Both the position numbers and the translations under genes were made by a program. From Limnochorda sp. L945t (GTDB taxonomy: Bacteria > Bacillota > Limnochordia > Limnochordales > Geochordaceae), in NCBI RefSeq assembly GCF_035593305.1, contig NZ_CP141615.1, forward strand, positions 62,001 to 126,000: a DNA stretch of 64,000 nucleotides, in the 5' to 3' direction. Position 1 is the stretch's first letter. The number at the start of each line of letters is the position of its first letter. The notes under the pieces are model-generated. The model was not told the origin of the DNA. It ran no database searches and saw only the letters and a list, made by a program, of their open reading frames with translations. Shown piece after piece: positions 50,544-58,001 of the stretch.

Positions 50544-52382
50544 TCACTTCTTGGGTTTGACCAAGAACCACCCCTGCATCTCCTGGTGCAACGCGGAGCA
50601 GAAGTTGGTGCAGTAGAACGGGTACACTCCGGGTTTGGTAGCCTTCACGTGAAGCGTCTTGGTTTCGCCCGGCTCGACCTGCATGTCCACGTTGTAGAGC
50701 GGGATGCCGAAGCCGTGGGTGATGTCCTGGTCCATGTCGTTGTTGGTCAGGTGGAAGTAGACGTCGTCGCCCTCGTTGACTTCGACCCGGTCCGGGATGA
50801 ACCGGCTGCGAATCGCGACGATGTACGCGTCCACGCGGTTGCCCTTGCGGACGACCCTGGCATCCTTCGGATCCCAGACGGAGTTGGGGCGCTTCACGTC
50901 CTTGTAGAAGACCACCTCGGGCTTGATCTTGTCTGCCTTGATCATCTGGGCGTAGTGCGGCTCCGGATCCACGGGCGATTCGTAGACGAGCTTCATCTTG
51001 TCTCCCGAGATATCGATGAGCTGCAGGTTCTCGGGGTGGCTGGGGCCGACCGGCAGGAAGCGGTCCTTGGCCATCTTGTTGAGGCTCACCAGCCACTTGC
51101 CGTCCGGGGAGGTGGTGTCACCCTCGGCGGCGCACAGGTGGCCGACGTTGTAGTGGACGTCCACTTTGTCGATGACTTTCCACTCGCCGATCTTCCACTT
51201 GACGATGGCGGAGTCGATGAAGAGGCTGGTGTAGGCGTACCCCTTGTCGTCGAACTGGGTGTGGAGCGGCCCGAGCCCCACGGGCACTTCGGCGACCCGC
51301 ACCGCCTCATAGTCCAGGATGGGAAGCCCGCGCTCTTCGCCGGCGAACTTCTTCGCCTCGATGGCCGACTTGATCTTCTCGAAGTCATAGACGGTGACGG
51401 TCGGTTGGAGCTTGCCTGCCGCCGCAATGTGCCGGCCGTCCGGCGCGACGTCCACGCCGTGAGGGCTCTTGGCCACGGGCATGAGGTAGACGATACCCGG
51501 CACCTTGACCGGGTCGATCACCTTCGCGCCGGCGATGGTCTGGAACTTGCCGGCAGCAGCCGCCTTCTCCGCCTCTTTCCAGTTGACCATCACGATGAAG
51601 TCCCGGTCCCGAGCGGAGGCGCCGACCTCCAGGGTCTCGTACGCTTCCTCGGTGTTGTACGTCGTGAGGAAGTACCAGCCGTCGCTGACCTTCTTACCGG
51701 CGTCGCCGAGATCGAAGGACCACGGAGGCAGCAAGAGCTCCCAGGCGAGTTCCATGTGGCCCGACTTGGGATCGATCTTCACGCCCGCGAGCACGCCGTA
51801 GTACTTGCTCTTGAACTCCTGGATGGGAACGTAGGTGCCCGCGGGAACGGGCGTGGCAAACCGGGACCCCATGAACAGGTACTCCGTGTTGGGCGTCACG
51901 AAGGTGGCGGAGTGGGGGCCCATGATGTTGGGAACGGGCCCGAGGATCTGTTCGGTGTAAAACGTCTTGAGGTTGATCCGGGCCACCCGGTTGTTGGCGT
52001 TGTCGTTGACGAACAGCCACCGCCCGTCATACTCGCCGTTGGTCTCCGACAGCGCCGGGTGGTGAACGTCTCCCCAGGTGAGCCCTCCCAGCATCGCCTT
52101 GGTCTCTTCGTCGTAGCCGTACCCCCAGGCGGGGTCGGGCGTGAAGACGGGGATCGTGCGAATCCGCCGCATGGACGGCACCCCGTAGACGAATACCTGC
52201 CCCGAGTGCCCGCCCGAAGCGAAGAGATAGTACTCGTCCAGCTTGCCCGGTGGGACGAGCGCCTTGCTCGCATCCCCGCCGGGGGTCTCCTTGCCGCCGA
52301 ACAAGGAGAAGCCGGACAGGAGGGTGACGAGCACGAGCGCCGCCAGGCCCCAGACTACGTGCTTCAGATGACTTCGACGCAT
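50544..52382 (-). CDS. nosZ: Nitrous oxide reductase NosZ, Sec-dependent clade II type
   Basis: A 612-residue N2O reductase that reduces N2O to N2 outside the cytoplasmic membrane. The leader MRRSHLKHVVWGLAALVLVTLLSG has no twin-arginine motif, so export is by Sec, the mark of clade II. The seven-bladed propeller carries the CuZ histidines in DVHHP, MGPHSATF, SPHGVD, GPLHTQFD, NVGHLCAAEG and EPHYAQ. The C-terminal cupredoxin domain binds CuA through YCTNFCSALHQEMQGW (Cys591, Cys595, His599, Met602). All key ligands are present, so it should be active. Genes upstream encode CuA-type proteins and a polyferredoxin, and genes downstream the maturation factors. Confidence 0.97.
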   Translation of the reverse strand: MRRSHLKHVVWGLAALVLVTLLSGFSLFGGKETPGGDASKALVPPGKLDEYYLFASGGHSGQVFVYGVPSMRRIRTIPVFTPDPAWGYGYDEETKAMLGGLTWGDVHHPALSETNGEYDGRWLFVNDNANNRVARINLKTFYTEQILGPVPNIMGPHSATFVTPNTEYLFMGSRFATPVPAGTYVPIQEFKSKYYGVLAGVKIDPKSGHMELAWELLLPPWSFDLGDAGKKVSDGWYFLTTYNTEEAYETLEVGASARDRDFIVMVNWKEAEKAAAAGKFQTIAGAKVIDPVKVPGIVYLMPVAKSPHGVDVAPDGRHIAAAGKLQPTVTVYDFEKIKSAIEAKKFAGEERGLPILDYEAVRVAEVPVGLGPLHTQFDDKGYAYTSLFIDSAIVKWKIGEWKVIDKVDVHYNVGHLCAAEGDTTSPDGKWLVSLNKMAKDRFLPVGPSHPENLQLIDISGDKMKLVYESPVDPEPHYAQMIKADKIKPEVVFYKDVKRPNSVWDPKDARVVRKGNRVDAYIVAIRSRFIPDRVEVNEGDDVYFHLTNNDMDQDITHGFGIPLYNVDMQVEPGETKTLHVKATKPGVYPFYCTNFCSALHQEMQGWFLVKPKK

Positions 52383-52418
52383 GGCCTTCCATGTCCCCCC
52401 AATGTCAGGATTGCGGAC

Positions 52419-52850
52419 TCACGGTTTGACGACGAGCTGGCCCACCATGTTGCGGTGTAGCGCACTGCAGCGCACGTTGCACTGGAACGGGAACGTCCCT
52501 GCGCGATCGGCGACGAACTCCACGACCCGCGAGGTCCCTGGGAAGATGGGGCCCGTGTCGATACCGAAGTCGAGGAGCTGGAAGCTGTGCGTTACGTCGT
52601 AGCTGGTAAGCTTGATCCGTACCCGATCTCCCCTGCGCACCTCGAGGTAGGACGGCTGGAATCCGCCATCCTCGAAGATGCGGATGACGATGTGGAACTC
52701 GTTGGGCGCCGCGAGCGCCGGTCGCACCGCCCTTTCGTACCCGAAGATGGCGAGGGGCGCGCCGACGACGGCCAGGAAGACCAGGATGCCGGCCATCACC
52801 TCCTGACGAGCGCTTTTCCTGCCGTCTCCGCGAGTTGCCAACCGTCCCAC
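52419..52850 (-). CDS. Membrane-anchored CuA-type cupredoxin (COX2-like) 2
   Basis: A 143-residue protein with one N-terminal helix (VMAGILVFLAVVGAPLAIFGY) and a subunit-II-like cupredoxin domain. CuA ligands are complete: His in VTHSFQL near 88 and CNVRCSALHRNM near 124-135 (CxxxCxxxHxxM). The end of the domain closely resembles the CuA loop of the NosZ encoded 36 nt downstream. No oxidase subunit I gene is nearby, so this is probably an electron carrier or copper donor for NosZ rather than an oxidase part. The matching protein two genes upstream has the same ligands. Confidence 0.87.
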   Translation of the reverse strand: MGRLATRGDGRKSARQEVMAGILVFLAVVGAPLAIFGYERAVRPALAAPNEFHIVIRIFEDGGFQPSYLEVRRGDRVRIKLTSYDVTHSFQLLDFGIDTGPIFPGTSRVVEFVADRAGTFPFQCNVRCSALHRNMVGQLVVKP

Positions 52851-52872
52851 CGCCTGTCCTCCCCCGGTGCTT

Positions 52873-54348
52873 TCAGCCGAGGTACAGCCAAAGGAAAAGC
52901 TCCGCCAATCCCGTCAGGTACACGGCCAACGGCACGGACGCCAGGGCCGCGGCCCGGGTGTCGCCCTGGAAGTCGGATCGTAAGATGCGAAAGCCGCTCA
53001 GCACGCCCCATCCGAGCCCCACGAGCAGCACGGGCAACTGCAGGAAGGGCACCCAGCCCGGCACATAGGGCGTCCAGGGATAGGATGCGGTGCCGAGCAG
53101 GTTCCAACCCCAACCGAAGGGGTCCGAGATGGTGGGGACCGCGTAGGAGAGGTTGGGCAACACGAAAGAGAGGCTGAAGGCGATCCAGGCCATCAGCCCG
53201 AAGGGCACCAGCGCGTACGAAGCGTCGACGAAGAGCTCCTTGAGCGGGATGCGATGCCCCAAGCGCCCCGCAATCCAGCGGCCCAGCACCGTGGCTACCA
53301 GGTGGAGCAGGGGACCGGCCACGAGCGTGGTCAACAAGAACCCGGCGGCGTACACGACGAACCCTTCCGGTTGCCTGAGGCTGGCCCAATCCTTCAAGAA
53401 CCCGTGGGGCCCGAGCATCACGAGCGAGTAAGCGAGAGCGCTGCCCAGCATGATGAACGCCTTGTAGGCCTCGTCGATCTTGCGCCCCTTCTGGACGTAC
53501 AGGTCGAGACCGAAGGGGCGAGCGTTGATGGTGATGTTGTCGTACGGGCAGGCCTTGATGCACTCGGTGCAAAGGATGCAGTAGTTGTTGCGCTCCATGG
53601 GGGCGCCCGGGAACTCCGACATGGGACACGGGTATCCGCCCTGCCCGCCCACTGCGAGACTCTCGGCGGTGCTGCCACGGAAGCACGACTTGAACTTGCA
53701 TGCCAGGCAGGTCTCTGCGCTGCGCCGCCGGAGCTCCACGGGCGCAACCATGGAGTAGAGGCCGAGGAAGCCCCCCACGGGACAGAGGTAGCGACAAAAG
53801 GCGCGCCGCTCGTAAACCGGGTGCATGACGATGGCGAGCACGAACAGCCCCAGGAGCAGGGCGCCGGTCACCACCGGGCTGGTGGTCACGATAGCACTGA
53901 AGAGCGCGATGGAAAGGAACCCGAAGTTGGCGAGCCACAGATTGCGCAGCCGCCTCGGCCAGCGCCGGTTGAGGCCCCGGGGAGCGCCGTCGTGATGGCC
54001 GATGAACCGGCGGCGAGCCAACCACTCGCCCAGGGAGGGGATGGGGCAGGCGGTGCACCAGACCCGGGCCCCGAAGGGGACGAGCAGCATGATGAGCAGG
54101 GCCCACCAGACGATCCAGACGAAGACGACGGCGAAGTTTTTCGCGCCGATGGGGATACCGAAAAGCCCGCTCGCGATGATGACGACGAAGGCCAGTAGCC
54201 CGGGCCACATCAAGGCGAACTGGAACCAGCGCTGATGCAACAGCCGCGACAGGCGCGGCCAGCGCCGGAGGAGATCCCGTTTGAACACGCCGCGCGGCAG
54301 CGGGCGGGCTGTGACGGCAGCGGCTTCGGACGTTCCGGCAGGTCCCAT
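52873..54348 (-). CDS. NapH/NosR-like membrane polyferredoxin
   Basis: A 491-residue membrane protein with iron-sulfur motifs, likely passing electrons from the quinone pool toward NosZ. Two membrane helices lie at the start (WFQFALMWPGLLAFVVIIASG and the next), then VWCTACPIPS, two more helices, AFCRYLCPVGG (the NapH/NosR CxxxCP motif), CLACKFKSC, and a typical [4Fe-4S] ferredoxin motif CILCTECIKACPYDN; four to five helices follow. It lacks the FMN-binding periplasmic domain of full NosR. Start is ATG 54348, or TTG 54363, which would overlap the upstream stop (TTGA). It sits between two CuA-type genes. Confidence 0.88.
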   Translation of the reverse strand: MGPAGTSEAAAVTARPLPRGVFKRDLLRRWPRLSRLLHQRWFQFALMWPGLLAFVVIIASGLFGIPIGAKNFAVVFVWIVWWALLIMLLVPFGARVWCTACPIPSLGEWLARRRFIGHHDGAPRGLNRRWPRRLRNLWLANFGFLSIALFSAIVTTSPVVTGALLLGLFVLAIVMHPVYERRAFCRYLCPVGGFLGLYSMVAPVELRRRSAETCLACKFKSCFRGSTAESLAVGGQGGYPCPMSEFPGAPMERNNYCILCTECIKACPYDNITINARPFGLDLYVQKGRKIDEAYKAFIMLGSALAYSLVMLGPHGFLKDWASLRQPEGFVVYAAGFLLTTLVAGPLLHLVATVLGRWIAGRLGHRIPLKELFVDASYALVPFGLMAWIAFSLSFVLPNLSYAVPTISDPFGWGWNLLGTASYPWTPYVPGWVPFLQLPVLLVGLGWGVLSGFRILRSDFQGDTRAAALASVPLAVYLTGLAELFLWLYLG

Positions 54349-54359
54349 GGCGCTTGTGT

Positions 54360-54863
54360 TCAACCGCCCTTTCTCCACCAGGCGTAAGCAACTGCCCCGA
54401 GGCCGACGATGGCGGCCAGCACACCGCCCGTGTGGAAGAGCCGGTTGGGTTGAACGACGATCTCTCCCACCATGAACGGGTGCAAGGGCCCGCAGATGAC
54501 GGAACACCGGTAGCGCAGCTTACCCGGGCGATCGGCCACGAAAGAGACGACGCCTTCCTCCATCGGCGGCACTCGGATGTTGATCCCGTAGGCGTCGAGG
54601 TAGAGGCCGTGGGTGATGTCGAGCGAGCGCACCCTCAACGTGACCCGGTCCCCGAGGTTGACGTAGATGCGAGGAGGATCGAACGCGAACTGCCGGGCGG
54701 TGATGACGAACTCCCGCTCCTGTCCTCCCGCGGAGCCGGCGAAAGAGGGAAACAGCCAACTGACGGCCATGATCGCCGCGATGATGGCCGTGATCCCGAT
54801 TAGCTTTGCCCGCCTGGGGGCGGGACGCTTCCGGCCCGCGGTCCGGGTGAGGCTCGACTTCAC
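54360..54863 (-). CDS. Membrane-anchored CuA-type cupredoxin (COX2-like) 1
   Basis: A 167-residue protein with a helix at each end (LIGITAIIAAIMAVSWLF and LAAIVGLGAVAYAWW) and a cupredoxin domain between. CuA ligands are His in ITHGLYL near 84 and CSVICGPLHPFM near 121-132 (CxxxCxxxHxxM). The GTG at 54861-54863 has GGGAGGG upstream. It is the first gene of the nos operon and resembles the second CuA-type protein encoded after the polyferredoxin. Two such proteins flanking a polyferredoxin suggests a short electron path to NosZ. Confidence 0.87.
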   Translation of the reverse strand: MKSSLTRTAGRKRPAPRRAKLIGITAIIAAIMAVSWLFPSFAGSAGGQEREFVITARQFAFDPPRIYVNLGDRVTLRVRSLDITHGLYLDAYGINIRVPPMEEGVVSFVADRPGKLRYRCSVICGPLHPFMVGEIVVQPNRLFHTGGVLAAIVGLGAVAYAWWRKGG

Positions 54864-54956
54864 GCGGATGCCCTCCCGGGTACCAGGCTACAGGGAGGCG
54901 GGCAAGGCGTCTGTCGGGCGAAAGCCCAAATTCGTGGCTACCGATCCGCGAGGATT

Positions 54957-55004
54957 TGCAACGTTTCCTCGCGATCGACGCGAGCGGTGCAACGAAATGT
55001 TGCA
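54957..55004. promoter_or_regulatory. Cluster of inverted repeats upstream of the nos operon
   Basis: TGCAAC and GTTGCA form perfect 6-bp arms with a 5-nt centre at 54988-55004; a further TGCAACGTTTC at 54957-54967 faces TGCAACATTTC read on the other strand (54994-55004). CTCGCG/CGCGAG (54968-54984) lies between them. The gap 54864-55045 lies between the Fis-type regulator gene and the first nos gene, so these are the best candidates for the regulator's target. No FNR-type or sigma-54 promoter was found. Confidence 0.5.
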
Positions 55005-55045
55005 GGGCGCAACCCGCCTGCAGCGTCCCGGAACGGCCCGGGTTC

Positions 55046-56392
55046 TCATGAAGCCCGGGGTCGCTGTAAGCCGAACCGCTTCATGCGCCGCCAGAGCGTG
55101 GTCCGGTTGATGCCGAGCGCCCGGGCGCACTGGCCGATCTGCCAGTGGTGGGCTTCGAGCGCTTGCAGGAGCTGCTCGCGCGAAAGCGCCCCCGCGTTGG
55201 GCGCAAGCGCCGGGTCGGGGGAAGCGGGCGAGCGAGGGTGGGGGAGAACCAGGTGGGGCGCATCGATGGCCGGCCCCTGAGCCAGGATGGCGGCAGCCCT
55301 CAGGACCCTTTCCAGTTCCCGGACGTTGCCGGGGAAGGGGTACGACATGAGGCGGGCCAGGGCGGCACCTGTCAGCTGGGGGAGGGGCTGGGCCTGCGGA
55401 GTCATGTCGGCCAGGATCTTCTCCGCCAGGAGGGGGATGTCGTCCAACCGGTCCACGAGAGGCGGCAACACGACCCGCCGCTGCTGCAACGCTGCGGCCA
55501 GGCCTTTGTCGAAGCTGCCCGTGACGACCAGATCCTCCAGGCGGTGGTGCGTGCCGGCGACGATCCGAACGTCGGGCCATTGACCGGGGCGCCAGGCGTC
55601 GAGGTGGCGGGCCAGCGCGGCCTGGCAATCGGCGGGGAGGTCCGCGACGTCCTCCACGAACAGCGTGCCTTCATGAGCGAGATGCAGCGCGCCCACCGGC
55701 GCATGGCCATGGGCGCCGGAGTGGTCCCGATCCCCGAGCAGCCGCTCCCGCACTGTGACAGGGGGGAGGCCTTCGGTGAGCACGGGCACGAAGGGGCCTG
55801 CCGACCGGATGCCGAGCTCGTGGAGAGTGAGGGCTACCCAATCGGTCTCCGTGCCCGGGGGGCCTTGCACGAGAATCGGCCACTCGCTGTCGCGCAGCGC
55901 CTCGAGCGCCTCGTACAGCCGGAGCATGGGGCGACTCGCCCCGACGAGGCGCCCGTAGCCCTTGCACCGATCCCGTTCCCGTTGGTCCACCCCCGGGCGA
56001 CTTCCGAGCTCTGCAGTGACGTCCCGCAAGATGCGGACCGCGGCCAGGATGCGGTTACCGCGCCCCGTGAGCGGGACGGTACGGACTCGGACCAGCCGCA
56101 CGCGCCCGTCCTTGGAGAGTACCGGGCTTTCGAAGTCCTCCGGCGGCCGCCGGGTGGCGAACAACCCCTCGATGTCGCACACCCTGCGGCAAAAACGCCC
56201 GGCGCACACCTCGAAACAGCGGCTCCCCAGGGCCTCCTGGCGGGTGAATCCGGTCAGCTTTTCGGCGGCGCGGTTGAACGCGACGATGCAGAGATCCTCG
56301 TCCACCACCATGACCGCATCGTCGAGGGCGTCGAGCGCCGCTTCCAGGTGCTCCAGGCGCTCATCGGACCAAAACGGCAAGCTCGTCAGCAC
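55046..56392 (-). CDS. PAS/degenerate AAA+/Fis-type regulator, probable nos regulator
   Basis: A 448-residue protein built like a sigma-54 activator. Residues 15-125 are a PAS domain with four Cys evenly spaced (CFEVCAGRFCRRVC, Cys59, 63, 68, 72), which could bind a metal or Fe-S centre. Residues 145-375 are an AAA+ domain, but Walker A reads GPPGTETD with no Lys, and the GAFTGA loop is replaced by SGAHGHAP near 225-232; Walker B-like TLFVEDV and the R-finger region FPGNVREL remain. The C-terminus is a Fis HTH (LEAHHWQIGQCARALGINRTTLWRRMKR). It overlaps the response-regulator gene. Start is near GTG 56392. It probably controls transcription without sigma-54. Confidence 0.85.
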   Translation of the reverse strand: MLTSLPFWSDERLEHLEAALDALDDAVMVVDEDLCIVAFNRAAEKLTGFTRQEALGSRCFEVCAGRFCRRVCDIEGLFATRRPPEDFESPVLSKDGRVRLVRVRTVPLTGRGNRILAAVRILRDVTAELGSRPGVDQRERDRCKGYGRLVGASRPMLRLYEALEALRDSEWPILVQGPPGTETDWVALTLHELGIRSAGPFVPVLTEGLPPVTVRERLLGDRDHSGAHGHAPVGALHLAHEGTLFVEDVADLPADCQAALARHLDAWRPGQWPDVRIVAGTHHRLEDLVVTGSFDKGLAAALQQRRVVLPPLVDRLDDIPLLAEKILADMTPQAQPLPQLTGAALARLMSYPFPGNVRELERVLRAAAILAQGPAIDAPHLVLPHPRSPASPDPALAPNAGALSREQLLQALEAHHWQIGQCARALGINRTTLWRRMKRFGLQRPRAS

Positions 56393-57048
56393 TCCTCCTG
56401 TACGAGGCCCCTGCACAGCGCATACCGTACCAGGTCGGACCGCTCGCGCAGGCCGAGCTTTTCGCAAATGCGGCTACGGTACGTATCGACCGTCTTCACG
56501 CTGACGCCCACGCGCCTGGCTATCTCCTGGCGCGAGTAGCCGAGGGCGAGGAGCCGCAATACGTGCCATTCCCGATCGGAGAGCTCGGCACGGCCTCGCG
56601 GGCCCGGCAGCTGGGGCGAGAGCCCGCAGACCTGCGCCACATCCGGGTCGACGTAGAGCGCGCCGCCCGCCACCGTGCGCACCGCCCTGCACAGCTCGCT
56701 GGCGGGGCTCCTGGCGAGGAACAAGCCGCACGTCCCGGCGCGAACCAGCTCCCGGAGCAGGCTCAGCTCCGAGTGCACCATCAAGACCAGCGTGGCAACC
56801 GAAGGGCGGCGACGCGAGAGCCATTCGATGGCCTGGGTCTGCCGGGCACGGTGACACGTGCCGAAGAGGACCACGTCGGGCCTGAAGCCGTCGACCACCG
56901 CCTGCAGGTCACCGGCATCCGGCAGGTCGGCGACCACCTCCATGTCGGGCTGCCGCTCGAGGATGAGCCGTAGCCCCGTACGGAACACCTCGTGCGCCTC
57001 CACGACCACGATGCGGATGCGGTCACGAGCCGGCCGAACACCGCTCAC
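56386..57048 (-). CDS. NarL/LuxR-type response regulator with an atypical receiver
   Basis: A 220-residue protein with an N-terminal receiver fold and a C-terminal LuxR-type HTH (LSDREWHVLRLLALGYSRQEIARRV then SVKTVDTYRSRICEKLGL). In the receiver the phosphoacceptor Asp after PDVVLF is Gly63, and the usual acidic pair near the start is replaced (VVEAHEVF). It therefore should not take phosphate the normal way. No histidine kinase gene adjoins it. It overlaps the next regulator by 7 nt and both lie upstream of nos on the same strand, so they probably act together. Cys65 sits next to the lost site. Confidence 0.88.
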   Translation of the reverse strand: MSGVRPARDRIRIVVVEAHEVFRTGLRLILERQPDMEVVADLPDAGDLQAVVDGFRPDVVLFGTCHRARQTQAIEWLSRRRPSVATLVLMVHSELSLLRELVRAGTCGLFLARSPASELCRAVRTVAGGALYVDPDVAQVCGLSPQLPGPRGRAELSDREWHVLRLLALGYSRQEIARRVGVSVKTVDTYRSRICEKLGLRERSDLVRYALCRGLVQEEC

Positions 57049-57104
57049 CCCCCGGGGTGCCGTCGCGCGGCGGGACCCCTACCGTCCCGGTTGGGGGGTT
57101 CACC

Positions 57105-57941
57105 TCAGGGGCCTTCGAGTCCTGCTGCGGACGCCGTTGAATAGGGCCGGGCAGGGCCGGGGGCCGAGCCGTCGGCTCGGAGCTGTTGCCAGGACCGCAC
57201 CGCGGCGAGGGCCATGTCGGGAGCGTCGGTGGTGGCGCCGTCTGCCCCGGCCTCCCACGCCCGTCGCAGGAGCCTCAGGTCGCTCTGCACGCCCCACACC
57301 CGCACCTGCAGGCCCTGCCGGCGAGCCGCCTCTACGGCATGAGGCGTGATGCTGCGGGCGCTCGGGCAGATCTGGTCGGCGTTCAAGCGGCTGCACGTCT
57401 CCAAAGCGGCGAGCTCGACCACCCTTGTCAGCAGGCCGATGGCGACGGCAGGCATGAGCCGGCGGGCTCGTTCGAGCAACGCCGGGTCGAAGCTCGTGAT
57501 GACCAACCGGTCGGGGGAGAAGTCTCCGTTGCGGGCGCCGAGGGCCCGGTGGACGGCCTCGGGCGTGCCCGGGGCCTTGAGTTCGAGGACGACCACAGGT
57601 GCGTGCCCCTCCTCGGTAGGGGCCAGCAGGTAGCGTTCCAGGAACTCCTCCAGCCGCATGATGCCCGGCGGTTCGCCCTGGGCAGGTTGCAGGCGCTCCG
57701 GGCCGTCGGGCCACCGTACGTGCAGGCGGAGGAGCTCTGCCCATGGGAGGCGGTCGACCGGGCCCCGCCCGTCGGTGACCCGGTCGACCGTCGCATCGTG
57801 CATCAAGACGGCGACCCCGTCGGCCGTCAGCCGCACGTCCGTCTCCAGGGCGGAGCAACCCATCTCGAGGGCGAGGTCGAAGGCGGCCCTGGTGTTTTCA
57901 GGAGCGTACCGGGATGCTCCCCGGTGGGCGATGATCTGCAC
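57105..57941 (-). CDS. Glycerophosphodiester phosphodiesterase (UgpQ-like)
   Basis: A 278-residue cytoplasmic GDPD that cleaves glycerophosphodiesters to glycerol 3-phosphate and an alcohol. HRGASRYAPENT at 6-17 has the catalytic His-Arg, METDVRL-like ALETDVRLTADGVAVLMHD at 31-49 supplies the metal residues and the second His, and VLELKAPG and the C-terminal WGVQSD and GADGATTDAPD complete the TIM barrel. There is no signal peptide. It comes 60 nt after a binding protein and two permeases of Ugp type, the ugpBAE-Q arrangement. The C-terminal 20 residues are a Pro/Ala tail. Confidence 0.93.
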   Translation of the reverse strand: MQIIAHRGASRYAPENTRAAFDLALEMGCSALETDVRLTADGVAVLMHDATVDRVTDGRGPVDRLPWAELLRLHVRWPDGPERLQPAQGEPPGIMRLEEFLERYLLAPTEEGHAPVVVLELKAPGTPEAVHRALGARNGDFSPDRLVITSFDPALLERARRLMPAVAIGLLTRVVELAALETCSRLNADQICPSARSITPHAVEAARRQGLQVRVWGVQSDLRLLRRAWEAGADGATTDAPDMALAAVRSWQQLRADGSAPGPARPYSTASAAGLEGP

Positions 57942-57971
57942 GGACGTGCCGGCACTCCTCTCCGGGCCGTT

Positions 57972-57998
57972 CGGCGGCCGGGCGGCAACAGGCCGCCG
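57972..57998 (-). terminator. Hairpin just after the binding-protein gene
   Basis: CGGCGGCC (57972-57979) and GGCCGCCG (57991-57998) form a perfect 8-bp stem with an 11-nt loop, three bases beyond the stop of the binding-protein gene. There is no T-run. Such hairpins often protect binding-protein messages or weaken readthrough into the next gene. Confidence 0.4.
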
Positions 57999-58001
57999 CG
58001 C

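Noticed and set aside
52419-54863. The CuA-type proteins as cytochrome oxidase subunit II
   Set aside because: No subunit I, III or heme-synthesis gene is adjacent, and the genes lie directly before nosZ with operon spacing.
54981-55004. A sigma-54 promoter for the nos operon
   Set aside because: TTGCA occurs, but GG-N10-GC spacing is not met, and the nearby activator has lost the GAFTGA loop needed for sigma-54.
55145-56539. A 464-residue plus-strand frame opposite the PAS/AAA regulator
   Set aside because: Shadow of the regulator; no domain match and no start signal.
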